64,000 nt of DNA from Planctomycetota bacterium (GTDB taxonomy: Bacteria > Planctomycetota > Phycisphaerae > Phycisphaerales > SM1A02). Below the pieces are notes generated by a model that saw only the letters and a list, made by a program, of their open reading frames with translations, was not told where the DNA came from and ran no database searches. Position numbers and translations under genes: made by a program. The stretch covers positions 19,510 to 83,509 of the forward strand of contig QWPW01000011.1 of NCBI GenBank assembly GCA_003671025.1, in the 5' to 3' direction. Below, piece by piece: positions 54,625 through 62,207 of this stretch. The number at the start of each line of letters is the position of its first letter. The first letter of the stretch is position 1.

Positions 54625-54658
54625 ACCGTCGCGCCCTACGCGCGACGGTGTTTTTTTT
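54625..54658 (+). terminator. Intrinsic terminator after the thiolase gene
   Basis: A perfect 10-bp stem (ACCGTCGCGC at 54625-54634 with GCGCGACGGT at 54640-54649) is followed by GTTTTTTTTG. Confidence 0.92.
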
Positions 54659-54707
54659 GATCACGCGCAACTATGTTGGCGAAATTGCGATAGGACCCTT
54701 GGCGTGC

Positions 54708-55541
54708 TCAGCCGTTCTTGATGGTGACGTGCACTTCGCTGCACGCAGGCAGATCAGTGCGCACCACCAGATCAAGCGACTTCCAACGCACGCCCGACGC
54801 GGTGGTTTCCCACTCAAAGGCAGGATCGCCGCCAACGCCTTCGAGCTTGGCAAGCGCGTCGATTGCCGCAAAGTCGATCTCGATGCCGCCGAGACCGAGT
54901 CCCATCGAAGGCGGCACATCGAACACTTTCGCCACTTGCGGAACCGTGCCCAAGATGAGAAACGCCTCTTCGATGAACGCGCCGTCGGGCGCGGAACGCT
55001 CGAGGTCCACAATCGCCAGCGTCCCTTTCGTGGGCCGCATCACCACGCTTGGCCGCGGACGAATCACGCTCGCCACCACATAGTCGATGCGCACGCGCGG
55101 TCCGCCGATGGATCCGTCGATGCGAAAGTCGATGCGCTGGCTCTTGCCGCCGGCACCCTGCGGCTCGACGCGAATGGGCAGCGCGGTGGTTTCACCAGGC
55201 AACACCGCGAAACCGCCCTTGCCATTGGGAGAGACGCAGCTGCACGTCGCGCGCCAACCCGACACGGTGATCGGTTCGGTCCCATCGTTGGTCATCAAGA
55301 GCTCGAACGTCCGCGCGCCCTCGCAATGAGAGATGGTTCCGAGGTCGATGCGCTCGGTGGAGAGTCGCAGTTTCGATGGCTCATTTTTCGCACGCGCTGC
55401 GGCTGCGCTGTTGCCCGCGCGCGGAGAACGATCATCGCTGTCGTCGCCAGAAGTGCCGCCAAACTGCTGGTAAAGACCCGCTGCGGCGAGCGCGAGGGCG
55501 GCCAGCACGAGCAGAGTGTTGTTCGTTCGTCGACTTGCCAT
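54708..55541 (-). CDS. DUF1573-like membrane-anchored protein
   Basis: A 277-residue protein with an N-terminal hydrophobic helix (TLLVLAALALAAAGLYQQFG) that anchors or exports it, followed by an acidic and Ala-rich linker. Residues about 55-110 resemble the DUF1573/ASH-type beta-sandwich: IDLGTISHCEGARTFELLMT, NDGTEPITVSG and WRATCSCVSP, where the family usually has a CGCT-type motif. A second beta-rich stretch follows. Function unknown; the family is common in planctomycetes. It converges on the thiolase gene and diverges from the epimerase gene by 56 bases. Confidence 0.72.
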   Translation of the reverse strand: MASRRTNNTLLVLAALALAAAGLYQQFGGTSGDDSDDRSPRAGNSAAAARAKNEPSKLRLSTERIDLGTISHCEGARTFELLMTNDGTEPITVSGWRATCSCVSPNGKGGFAVLPGETTALPIRVEPQGAGGKSQRIDFRIDGSIGGPRVRIDYVVASVIRPRPSVVMRPTKGTLAIVDLERSAPDGAFIEEAFLILGTVPQVAKVFDVPPSMGLGLGGIEIDFAAIDALAKLEGVGGDPAFEWETTASGVRWKSLDLVVRTDLPACSEVHVTIKNG

Positions 55542-55597
55542 TCACCCATCGTATCGAGTGATGTATCGACTCTCACACTCGTAAGTACGCTGCGCTC

Positions 55598-56689
55598 ATG
55601 CGCATTCTCATTCTCGGTGGCACTGGTTTCCTCGGTCCGCATCTGGTCGAACTCGCGATGGCCAAAGGCTGGTCGATCACGCTGTTCAATCGCGGCAAGT
55701 CCGCGCCCACCTTGTTCGATGGCGAGCAGTTCCGCGCGATTCGACAGCTCAAGGGTGATCGCGATCCGCTCAAGGGCGAAGGATTGAAGGCACTCGAAGC
55801 TGAAGTCGCAGCGCTGAAAGCGCGCGGCGAACGCTTTGACGCGGTGATCGACAACTCGTCGTACGTCCCGCGCATCACCAAGGCTTCGGCGGAACTCCTG
55901 TGTGGCGTCACGCTGATGTATCAAATCGTCTCGACGATTTCGGTGTACAGCGACATGTCGGTGGTCGCGGATGAGTCAACCCCCGTCGCAACGATTGAGG
56001 ATCCCACTCTCGAGGAAGTCACGGGACAAAGCTACGGCCCGCTCAAGGCGCTGTGTGAAACCGCTGCCGAGGTTGCGTGTCCGGGCAAGACCTGTTCGGT
56101 GCGCCCCGGACTCATCGTCGGTCCTGGCGATGACACCTGTCGCTTCACCTACTGGCCGATTCGCATCGCGCGCGGTGGCGATGTGCTTGCGCCGCGCGCG
56201 CCCAAGCCCGACGAAACCAGCGTGCAGTTCATTGATGTGCGCGACCTCGCCGCTTTCATGCTCAAGCTCGTCGAAGATGGTCATCACGGAACCTACATCG
56301 CAAACGGCCCGCAAGGAATCCTGACCATGGAAGAGATGCTCGGCGGCATCAAGGGCGCGGTTTCTAATCCCGTGCGGTTTGTGTGGGCCGATGAAGCGTG
56401 GTTGCTCGAAGAGCAAGTCGGTCCGTGGATGGGATTGCCCCTGTGGATTCCGCAGGACAAAGAAAGTTTCGGAGCTGGTCGCGCCAACTGCTCCAAGGCG
56501 TTTGCGCATGGGCTGCACTGCCGACCACTGGCCGACACTGCGCGCGACACCATCGCCGACTTCAACAAGACCACTGCCGATCGCCCCGCTGACTTCGCAT
56601 GGGGAACCAAGCGCACCCCGGGGATTACTGCAGAGCGCGAAATCGAACTGATCGCCAAGTGGAAGGCGCGCACTCCTGCATCAACGTGA
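55598..56689 (+). CDS. NAD-dependent epimerase/dehydratase-like protein
   Basis: A 363-residue extended SDR-type protein. The NAD(P)-binding motif is MRILILGGTGFLGPHLVELA, followed by NRGKSAPTLF, which is a nucleotide-selecting loop, and GDRDPL. DAVIDNSSYVPRITKASAEL, QIVSTISVYSD and SYGPLKALCE (a YxxxK catalytic pair) fit the family. The later part (VGPGDDTCRFTYWPIRIARG, DVRDLAAFMLKLVEDG) is like the isomerase/CSP41-type NAD epimerases found in many planctomycetes. No sugar substrate can be assigned. An inverted-repeat terminator separates it from the convergent ahcY gene. Confidence 0.85.
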   Translation: MRILILGGTGFLGPHLVELAMAKGWSITLFNRGKSAPTLFDGEQFRAIRQLKGDRDPLKGEGLKALEAEVAALKARGERFDAVIDNSSYVPRITKASAELLCGVTLMYQIVSTISVYSDMSVVADESTPVATIEDPTLEEVTGQSYGPLKALCETAAEVACPGKTCSVRPGLIVGPGDDTCRFTYWPIRIARGGDVLAPRAPKPDETSVQFIDVRDLAAFMLKLVEDGHHGTYIANGPQGILTMEEMLGGIKGAVSNPVRFVWADEAWLLEEQVGPWMGLPLWIPQDKESFGAGRANCSKAFAHGLHCRPLADTARDTIADFNKTTADRPADFAWGTKRTPGITAEREIELIAKWKARTPAST

Positions 56690-56718
56690 ATGAGTGAGTG
56701 ACAAGGCATCGACAAACG

Positions 56719-56753
56719 CAACGCGCCCCGTGCATGCACGGGGCGCGTTGTTG
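56719..56753. terminator. Palindromic terminator between epimerase and ahcY genes
   Basis: A perfect 32-base palindrome (56719-56750) with its centre at TGCATGCA lies between the convergent genes. The following TTGTTG is a weak T tract; it can work in both directions. Confidence 0.7.
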
Positions 56754-56774
56754 TTGATTGATCAACGATCACTG

Positions 56775-56816
56775 CTCAGTAACGATAGTGATCAGCTCAG
56801 TAACGATAGTGATCAG
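56775..56816. repeat. 21-bp tandem duplication carrying the ahcY stop codon
   Basis: CTCAGTAACGATAGTGATCAG lies at 56775-56795 and again at 56796-56816, without gaps. On the minus strand the first copy ends ahcY with ADHYRY-stop; the second would encode ADHYRY-stop again, in frame. Confidence 0.93.
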
Positions 56817-58374
56817 CCTTGTACGGGCCTTCGGTGGGCACGCCGATGTACTCGGCTTGCTTGCGCGTGAGCTTGGTCAAGCGCGCGCCGAGCTTGTCGA
56901 GATGCAAGCGCGCGACCTTTTCGTCGAGATGCTTTGGCAGCGTGGTGACGGTCTTGCCGTAGTGCTTGGAGTTCTTGAATAGTTCAATCTGAGCCATCAC
57001 TTGATTGGTAAAGCTTGTGCTCATGACGAAGCTGGGGTGACCAGTTCCGCAACCAAGATTGACCAGACGACCCTCGGCAAGAATGAGGATCGACTTGCCA
57101 TCTTGGAAGACCCACTCATCGACTTGCGGCTTGACGTTCACGCGCTTGATGCCCTTGACCTTGGTCAGGCTGACCATGTCGATCTCGTTATCGAAGTGAC
57201 CGATGTTGGAGACGATGGCCTTGTCCTTCATGCGCCGCATGTGATCGGCGGTAATGATGTCGCAATTGCCTGTCGCAGTGACAAACATGTCGGCGGTTTC
57301 GACGACGTCCTCGAGCGTGACGACTTCGTAGCCCTCCATGCATGCTTGCAGCGCGCAGATAGGATCGATCTCCGCGATCTTCACGCGACAGCCTTGGCCG
57401 CGCAGGCTTTGTGCGCTGCCCTTTCCGACATCGCCGTAGCCGATGATCAGCGCGACTTTGCCCGAAAGCATGACGTCGGTCGCGCGCATGATTGCGTCCA
57501 CCAGCGAGTGACGGCAACCGTAGAGATTGTCGAACTTGCTCTTGGTCACTGAGTCATTGACATTGATCGCAGGAAACAACAACTGTCCCAGTTCTTGCAT
57601 CTGATAGAGACGATGCACGCCGGTGGTGGTCTCCTCGGAAACGCCCTTGATGTTGGGCACGGTGCGGGTAAACATCCCAGCCGCGTCGCGCGCGAGATCG
57701 CTGAGCAACGCAAGAATGACTTTGAACTCGTCGACGTCGGTGGGCTTGGCCGCAGGAACTTTGCCCGCCTTCTCATAGGCGAGTCCCTTGTGCACCAAAA
57801 GTGTCAAATCGCCGCCGTCATCAAGAATAAGATTCGGTCCTTCGCCATCTGGCCAGTTGATCGCTTGATAGGTGCACCACCAGTATTCCGCGAGGCTCTC
57901 ACCCTTCCACGCGAAGACGGGAATGCCGCGAATGTTCTCGAGCGATCCACCGCGACCGATGGCGACCGCTGCTGCGGCGTGATCTTGGGTGGAGAAGATG
58001 TTGCACGAAGCCCAACGCACATCGGCACCGAGTTCGACCAGCGTCTCAATGAGCACCGCGGTCTGAATCGTCATGTGCAGCGAGCCAGAGATGCGCGCGC
58101 CCCTGAGCGGCTTGCGTCCCTTGAACTCCGCGCGCAGCGCCATGAGTCCTGGCATCTCGTGTTCAGCGAGTTCGATTTCTTTGCGCCCGAAAGCAATCGT
58201 CTCCGGCGCAGTGCACTTGACTTTGAACGGTGGGTTCGAGGTCAGCACCAAGCCGGTGTCGAGAAATGTCTTGACCGCTGCGGGCGCCTTGGCCTTTGGC
58301 TCGCTGGTCTTGGGGGCGGGTGATTTCGCGGCAGTTTTCGTTGATGTCTTCATGGGGGGAGTTGCTGTTGGCAT
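56797..58374 (-). CDS. ahcY: Adenosylhomocysteinase
   Basis: Splits S-adenosylhomocysteine into adenosine and homocysteine, closing the methyl cycle. It binds [23 protein letters not shown]. Other signatures are [69 protein letters not shown] and the C-terminal KADHYRY tail that completes the neighbouring NAD site. About 45 extra Lys/Ala/Pro residues ([20 protein letters not shown]) precede the usual N-terminus. ATG 58374 or 58353 may be the start. An ArsR-methyltransferase of SahR type lies 1.1 kb beyond its divergent neighbour, and a candidate operator sits upstream of its start. Confidence 0.97.
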   Translation of the reverse strand: MPTATPPMKTSTKTAAKSPAPKTSEPKAKAPAAVKTFLDTGLVLTSNPPFKVKCTAPETIAFGRKEIELAEHEMPGLMALRAEFKGRKPLRGARISGSLHMTIQTAVLIETLVELGADVRWASCNIFSTQDHAAAAVAIGRGGSLENIRGIPVFAWKGESLAEYWWCTYQAINWPDGEGPNLILDDGGDLTLLVHKGLAYEKAGKVPAAKPTDVDEFKVILALLSDLARDAAGMFTRTVPNIKGVSEETTTGVHRLYQMQELGQLLFPAINVNDSVTKSKFDNLYGCRHSLVDAIMRATDVMLSGKVALIIGYGDVGKGSAQSLRGQGCRVKIAEIDPICALQACMEGYEVVTLEDVVETADMFVTATGNCDIITADHMRRMKDKAIVSNIGHFDNEIDMVSLTKVKGIKRVNVKPQVDEWVFQDGKSILILAEGRLVNLGCGTGHPSFVMSTSFTNQVMAQIELFKNSKHYGKTVTTLPKHLDEKVARLHLDKLGARLTKLTRKQAEYIGVPTEGPYKADHYRY

Positions 58375-58462
58375 CGTGTTTTCGCTCGATCTCATGAGTG
58401 CAATGAACGGGGACCCTGACACGAACGCGACCGAATTCGATCCGTGCCTTCTGCGCCTTCAT

Positions 58463-58482
58463 CCGTTCATCCGGATATACGG
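58463..58482. promoter_or_regulatory. Candidate operator palindrome in the ahcY upstream region
   Basis: CCGTTCATCCGGATATACGG is a 20-base imperfect palindrome, with CCGT..ATCC facing GGAT..ACGG, so 16 of 20 positions are symmetrical. It lies about 90 bases upstream of ahcY and 120 upstream of the divergent gene. It is a possible site for the ArsR-type regulator encoded at 59452-60444; this is inference from position and symmetry. Confidence 0.4.
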
Positions 58483-58551
58483 CACAATAGGCGCGCTGTT
58501 GCCGCGAAGCAAGCGCCGCGCATGCACGGCCGCGCGCTACGATCCTCACCC

Positions 58552-58576
58552 CCGCGTCGTTGGACGCGGTGTTTTT
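58552..58576 (+). terminator. Terminator-like hairpin in the leader of the YHS-like gene
   Basis: CCGCGTC (58552-58558) pairs with GACGCGG (58563-58569), followed by TGTTTTT at 58570-58576. It stands only 28 bases before the ATG of the gene at 58604, with no upstream plus-strand gene to end, so it may be an attenuator or end a small RNA. Confidence 0.6.
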
Positions 58577-58603
58577 CGGGATCCCCTACTCAAGGAACAC
58601 GCC

Positions 58604-59308
58604 ATGTCGATTCGCAGCCGTTTTCTCGCAGTCAGCGCAGCCTTTGTCGCCACCGCCGGTCTCGCCATGACCGCCGCCCCCACCACCCCTGTCGCCATGG
58701 ACACCTTCGGCGGCGATGCATTCCCACTCACCACCTGTCCTGTTTCAGGCGAAGCCCTCGGCGCCGACGCGGTCACGGTCGTGCTCACGGGTATGAGCGA
58801 CAAGAACCTCGACGGCACGCAGATTCGTTTCTGCTGCACAAAGTGCGAGGCAGCCTTCAAGGCTGATCCCGCGAAGTACACCGCCAAGATGAACGAAGCG
58901 ATCATCGCCGCTGCGAGCCCATATCCGATCACCAATTGCATCAGCATGAAAGACGAAGTGCTCGATGATTCAGCCAAGAGCGTCGTCTATCAGAATCGTG
59001 TTTACAAACTCTGCTGCAAGAAGTGCGTGGTGCGCTTTGAGAAGTCGCCTGCGAAACTCGTCGCTGAGTATGAGGCCGCAGTGATCAAAGCGCAGAAGCC
59101 AACCTATGCGCTCGCGACTTGCCCCATCAGTGGCAAGCCGCTCGGTGAAGGTGCAGTCGATGTCGTGGTGGGAACGCGCTTGGTGCGCGCCTGCTGCGCG
59201 GGATGCGTGGGCCCAGTGAAGGCTGACGCGAAGGCTGCGTTTGCCAAGATTGATGCGACGAGCGCGGCACCCGCTGCGCCTGCTGCCTCGAAGCCTGCTG
59301 CGAAGTAA
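58604..59308 (+). CDS. Exported protein with three YHS/TRASH-like cysteine repeats
   Basis: A 234-residue secreted or periplasmic protein. ATG 58604 has AAGGA seven bases upstream and is followed by a signal peptide (MSIRSRFLAVSAAFVATAGL). Three repeats of about 60 residues follow, each with an early Cys-x2-Ser/Met and a CCxxC pair: TTCPVSGEALG with IRFCCTKCEAAFKAD; TNCISMKDEVLDD with YKLCCKKCVVRFEKS; ATCPISGKPLGE with VRACCAGCVGPVKAD. This is the pattern of YHS/TRASH metal-binding modules. The tail is Ala/Pro/Lys rich. Inferred role: binding of a soft metal such as copper in the envelope. It is divergent from ahcY. Confidence 0.78.
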   Translation: MSIRSRFLAVSAAFVATAGLAMTAAPTTPVAMDTFGGDAFPLTTCPVSGEALGADAVTVVLTGMSDKNLDGTQIRFCCTKCEAAFKADPAKYTAKMNEAIIAAASPYPITNCISMKDEVLDDSAKSVVYQNRVYKLCCKKCVVRFEKSPAKLVAEYEAAVIKAQKPTYALATCPISGKPLGEGAVDVVVGTRLVRACCAGCVGPVKADAKAAFAKIDATSAAPAAPAASKPAAK

Positions 59309-59351
59309 CCCTGCAAAACCGCTGTTTTTACGGCAAATGCGAACACAATCC

Positions 59352-59388
59352 CACGGCTGCGCCATCGTGCGCAGCCGTGTTTTTTTTG
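59352..59388 (+). terminator. Intrinsic terminator after the YHS-like gene
   Basis: An 11-bp perfect stem (CACGGCTGCGC at 59352-59362, GCGCAGCCGTG at 59369-59379) followed by TTTTTTTT. Confidence 0.92.
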
Positions 59389-59451
59389 AACCCCTCGTTG
59401 CCTCTTGGGCGCAACGTGTTGAGTGAGTCGGATGCGCTTCACGCGCGACAA

Positions 59452-60444
59452 CTACTTCGTGAGTCGCGCGACGAACAGTCCAGGACCTCTGGCATCGATC
59501 GCAGGACGCAGCGATCGATACAGCTCGAGTGTGCACTTGGCCGACTTGGCCATCGCGTGCATCGCCTCTTCACTGAAGCCGAGATGTTGATGTCCCATGG
59601 TGGTGCGGTACTCGGCGCGTTCGTGCGCCACCATGTCGATCACCAATATCACTCCGCCGCGTGCGAGCGCTCGTCGTGCGCATGCCAGCACCGCCGTGGT
59701 GTCGCGCACATGATGAAGCACCAAGGACAACACGCATGCGTTGAACTCGCCGGCCTTCGCGGGCAACTGCGCAAGATCGCCGCGACGCACTTCAACGTCG
59801 ATGTCTTGATTGTTGAGTTCACGCACACGGCGACGCGTGGCATCGAGCATCGCCGCTTCGCGATCGATCGCGACCACCTTGCGCACGAACGGGGCTATTT
59901 CCGCCGTGATTTCACCAGTTCCGCATCCAAGATCAGCCACGACCCACTCGCGCGGCGTCAGTGCCAGCAGCGCCTCGGCTGCGAATCGCTCACCGAACAA
60001 ACCGCGACGCAGGCCGCTCCACTCACCACCGACGCGACCAAAAAATCCAACGCCATCGGGATTGCGCGCGGCCAACACTTCGGCGAGTCGTCGATCATCA
60101 TCGGCGCACGTTGCATTGATTCCCGACGCACCGTTGGTCGAACCATGCATCGAACCGCGCAACAACTCCCACGCGACTCGCGCGTTGGGCGCAAGCGATT
60201 CCACGGTAAGTCGATAGAGGGTCGCGGTTCCCTCGGCGCGCTTGGTCACGATGCCCGCATGAAACAGCGCCTTCAAGTGACGACTCATGGTTGACTGCGG
60301 CAGTTGCAACGCCGACGCGAGTTCACCCACGGCAAGTTCAACGCGCTCAAGTAGACGCAACATGCGCGCTCGCTGAGGATCGGCAAGCGCGCTGAAGATT
60401 GGGATGACGGCTTCGTGAGTGGGCAACGCGCGCTCGCGACTCAC
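59452..60444 (-). CDS. ArsR-family regulator fused to a SAM-dependent methyltransferase (SahR-like)
   Basis: A 330-residue two-domain protein. Residues about 10-85 are an ArsR-type winged helix (FSALADPQRARMLRLLERVE, LQLPQSTMSRHLKALFHAGI). From about 140 is a class I methyltransferase with DLGCGTGEITAEIAPFVRKV and VLSLVLHHVRDTTAVL. No cluster of metal-binding cysteines is present in the HTH part. This order is that of SahR, the regulator of the SAM cycle described in Proteobacteria, where the methyltransferase-like domain senses S-adenosylhomocysteine. ahcY lies 1.1 kb away. GTG 60444 overlaps the TPR lipoprotein stop as GTGA, so both are coupled. Confidence 0.85.
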   Translation of the reverse strand: MSRERALPTHEAVIPIFSALADPQRARMLRLLERVELAVGELASALQLPQSTMSRHLKALFHAGIVTKRAEGTATLYRLTVESLAPNARVAWELLRGSMHGSTNGASGINATCADDDRRLAEVLAARNPDGVGFFGRVGGEWSGLRRGLFGERFAAEALLALTPREWVVADLGCGTGEITAEIAPFVRKVVAIDREAAMLDATRRRVRELNNQDIDVEVRRGDLAQLPAKAGEFNACVLSLVLHHVRDTTAVLACARRALARGGVILVIDMVAHERAEYRTTMGHQHLGFSEEAMHAMAKSAKCTLELYRSLRPAIDARGPGLFVARLTK

Positions 60445-61094
60445 GGTCCTGGCGGAAGACCGGTGGTCGGTTCCGATGCCAGTCCGTACTCAGCGATTTT
60501 GGCGTTTACTGCGGGAGATTTGGGCGCAATCGCATACGCCTGACGCAAGCGACGCGCGGCGAGTTTGCTGTCGCCTAAACGCTCCGCGACATCGACGGCC
60601 TTCAAGTACGGCGCATAGTCCTTGCCATCGCTGAGAAGAATCGCGCCGTTCACGGCCATCGCGGCGGTGTCGGGGTCATCCATCTTGAGGCCATAGTCCG
60701 CGAGCAACATGAAGCTCGGAATCGAGCGCTGCAAGTTGCCGCGATCTTGCAACAGCTGCACCAACTTCTGCTTCTCGTTGAGCTTGAAATACACGAGTGC
60801 CAAACCTGCGGCGACCTCTTCACTGGCGGGGTTGGCGGCTTGCGCAGTTTCAACGTGCGTGCGCGCCTCGCGCAGATTTCCGAGCTCAGCCAAGCACACG
60901 CCGTAGCGGTACTCGACCTCCCAGATGCCTGGCGCTTGCTCGATGATTTCGAGATAGGCCGGCGCCGCTTTGGCGTAATCGCCATAGGCAAACGCGTGAT
61001 CCGCTTCCTTCTGCGCCGCGACCATTGGGCGCGTCGAGGAGCAAGCGGCGAGAACGGAGCAAGAGACGACAACGGTCGCAATGAGACGAGTCAT
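60441..61094 (-). CDS. TPR-repeat lipoprotein
   Basis: A 217-residue lipoprotein. The lipobox is SVLAACSST after a short signal peptide (MTRLIATVVVSC). TPR-like helix pairs follow: ADHAFAYGDYAKAAPAYLEI, WEVEYRYGVCLAELGNLREA, EEVAAGLALVYFKLNEKQKL and more to about residue 205. TPR proteins hold other proteins together. ATG 61094 is chosen because the signal peptide begins there. It overlaps the SahR-like gene by 4 nt (GTGA), although the functions of the two do not look related. It is divergent from the gene at 61177 with 82 bases between. Confidence 0.8.
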   Translation of the reverse strand: MTRLIATVVVSCSVLAACSSTRPMVAAQKEADHAFAYGDYAKAAPAYLEIIEQAPGIWEVEYRYGVCLAELGNLREARTHVETAQAANPASEEVAAGLALVYFKLNEKQKLVQLLQDRGNLQRSIPSFMLLADYGLKMDDPDTAAMAVNGAILLSDGKDYAPYLKAVDVAERLGDSKLAARRLRQAYAIAPKSPAVNAKIAEYGLASEPTTGLPPGP

Positions 61095-61176
61095 GGGCGC
61101 GGATGATAGAGATTGGATGATGCGATTGTGGCGCGCGCGCAGGGATTTCTCGCGGTAAATCATGGAGAATCGGCGC

Positions 61177-61626
61177 ATGTCTCGCTCGGCGACATCTCTG
61201 TCTGCGCACGATGTTCTCACGGTCGAGGTTCGAGTCGCGCTCGTGTCGCACCTCGGCGCGCGCAGCTGTGCCGATCACCTCGACTTGTTCATCGGACCGC
61301 TCATCGCTGAGCCCGATGCATTGGTCGCGCGCGGGTGGCGTCTCCCGTTGACTGCGTGGAACGGTTCGTGTTTGCTCGCAGGGAGTTACGCGGCAATCGA
61401 GTTGCCCGCACATCGCGCGCGCTACCTCGAACTCGCCGCGCCAAGCGAACTCTCCGATCACCGTGGCGTGGTCACGCCGTTGTGGACGAGCGTGGCCGCT
61501 GCCGACATGCAGGAACATCGCGTGACGTTGTTTCTCGCGCATCACATCATGCGACTGACTCGCTCTGTGAACACTGTCGATCAAGAGCATGCATCGTGGA
61601 ACATTCTTCTCGAGCCATGCCCATGA
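61177..61626 (+). CDS. Hypothetical protein
   Basis: A 149-residue protein of unknown function, probably cytoplasmic. GGAGA about eight bases upstream favours ATG 61177 over ATG 61162. It has alternating strands and helices (DVLTVEVRVALVSHLGARSC, DHLDLFIGPLIAEPDALVAR, RVTLFLAHHIMRLTRSVN) and no clear motif. The stop overlaps the start of the DUF456 gene as ATGA (61623-61626), so the two are coupled. Confidence 0.65.
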   Translation: MSRSATSLSAHDVLTVEVRVALVSHLGARSCADHLDLFIGPLIAEPDALVARGWRLPLTAWNGSCLLAGSYAAIELPAHRARYLELAAPSELSDHRGVVTPLWTSVAAADMQEHRVTLFLAHHIMRLTRSVNTVDQEHASWNILLEPCP

Positions 61627-62177
61627 ACGCACTCGACCTCTTGCCCACGGGACTGGCCATTGGCTTCGCCGCATTTGGTGCGCTGTGCGTGCTGCTAGTA
61701 GTCGCGGGAATTCCGGGCACGTGGATCCTCATCGCGGCGGCGGTGTTGATCGACGGGTTCGATTGGTTATGGCTTCCAGAAGGCTCGCCGTTTACATTTC
61801 ATCCGATCACGATTCTTGTCGCGGTCGCGCTCGGCGCTGTAGGCGAGGCGCTGGAGTTTGGCCTCGCCGCATTGGGCGCAAAGCGTTTTGGTGCTTCAAA
61901 ACGCGGCATGATCAGCGCAATAGTCGGCGGAATGGTCGGTGGGTTAGTCGCGACGTTTGCCATCCCTATCCCCATCGTGGGCACACTGCTGGGCGCGGCG
62001 ATCGGCACCGCGCTGGGGGCGATCATTGGTGAAACTTGGAACGGAGAACGCACACTTGCGCAGAGCGCCAAGCCCGCACTCGGTGCGGTCATCGGGCGCG
62101 TCCTCGGCACGCTGGCGAAACTGCCCGTGGCGTTGGCGGTGTGGTTGCTGCTCGCAGTGACAGCATTTGTGAAGTGA
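61623..62177 (+). CDS. DUF456-family membrane protein
   Basis: A 184-residue integral membrane protein with four to five hydrophobic helices. GFAAFGALCVLLVVAGIPGT (the glycine-rich G-IPGT motif), TFHPITILVAVALGAVGEAL and glycine-rich repeats such as MISAIVGGMVGGLVATF, then VGTLLGAAIGTALGAIIGE, match the DUF456 family, whose function is unknown. ATG 61623 is chosen from the ATGA overlap with the previous gene; ATG 61617 is the alternative. Confidence 0.85.
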   Translation: MNALDLLPTGLAIGFAAFGALCVLLVVAGIPGTWILIAAAVLIDGFDWLWLPEGSPFTFHPITILVAVALGAVGEALEFGLAALGAKRFGASKRGMISAIVGGMVGGLVATFAIPIPIVGTLLGAAIGTALGAIIGETWNGERTLAQSAKPALGAVIGRVLGTLAKLPVALAVWLLLAVTAFVK

Positions 62178-62207
62178 TGGCAAGACGCTGTGTGATATCG
62201 TTTGTTG

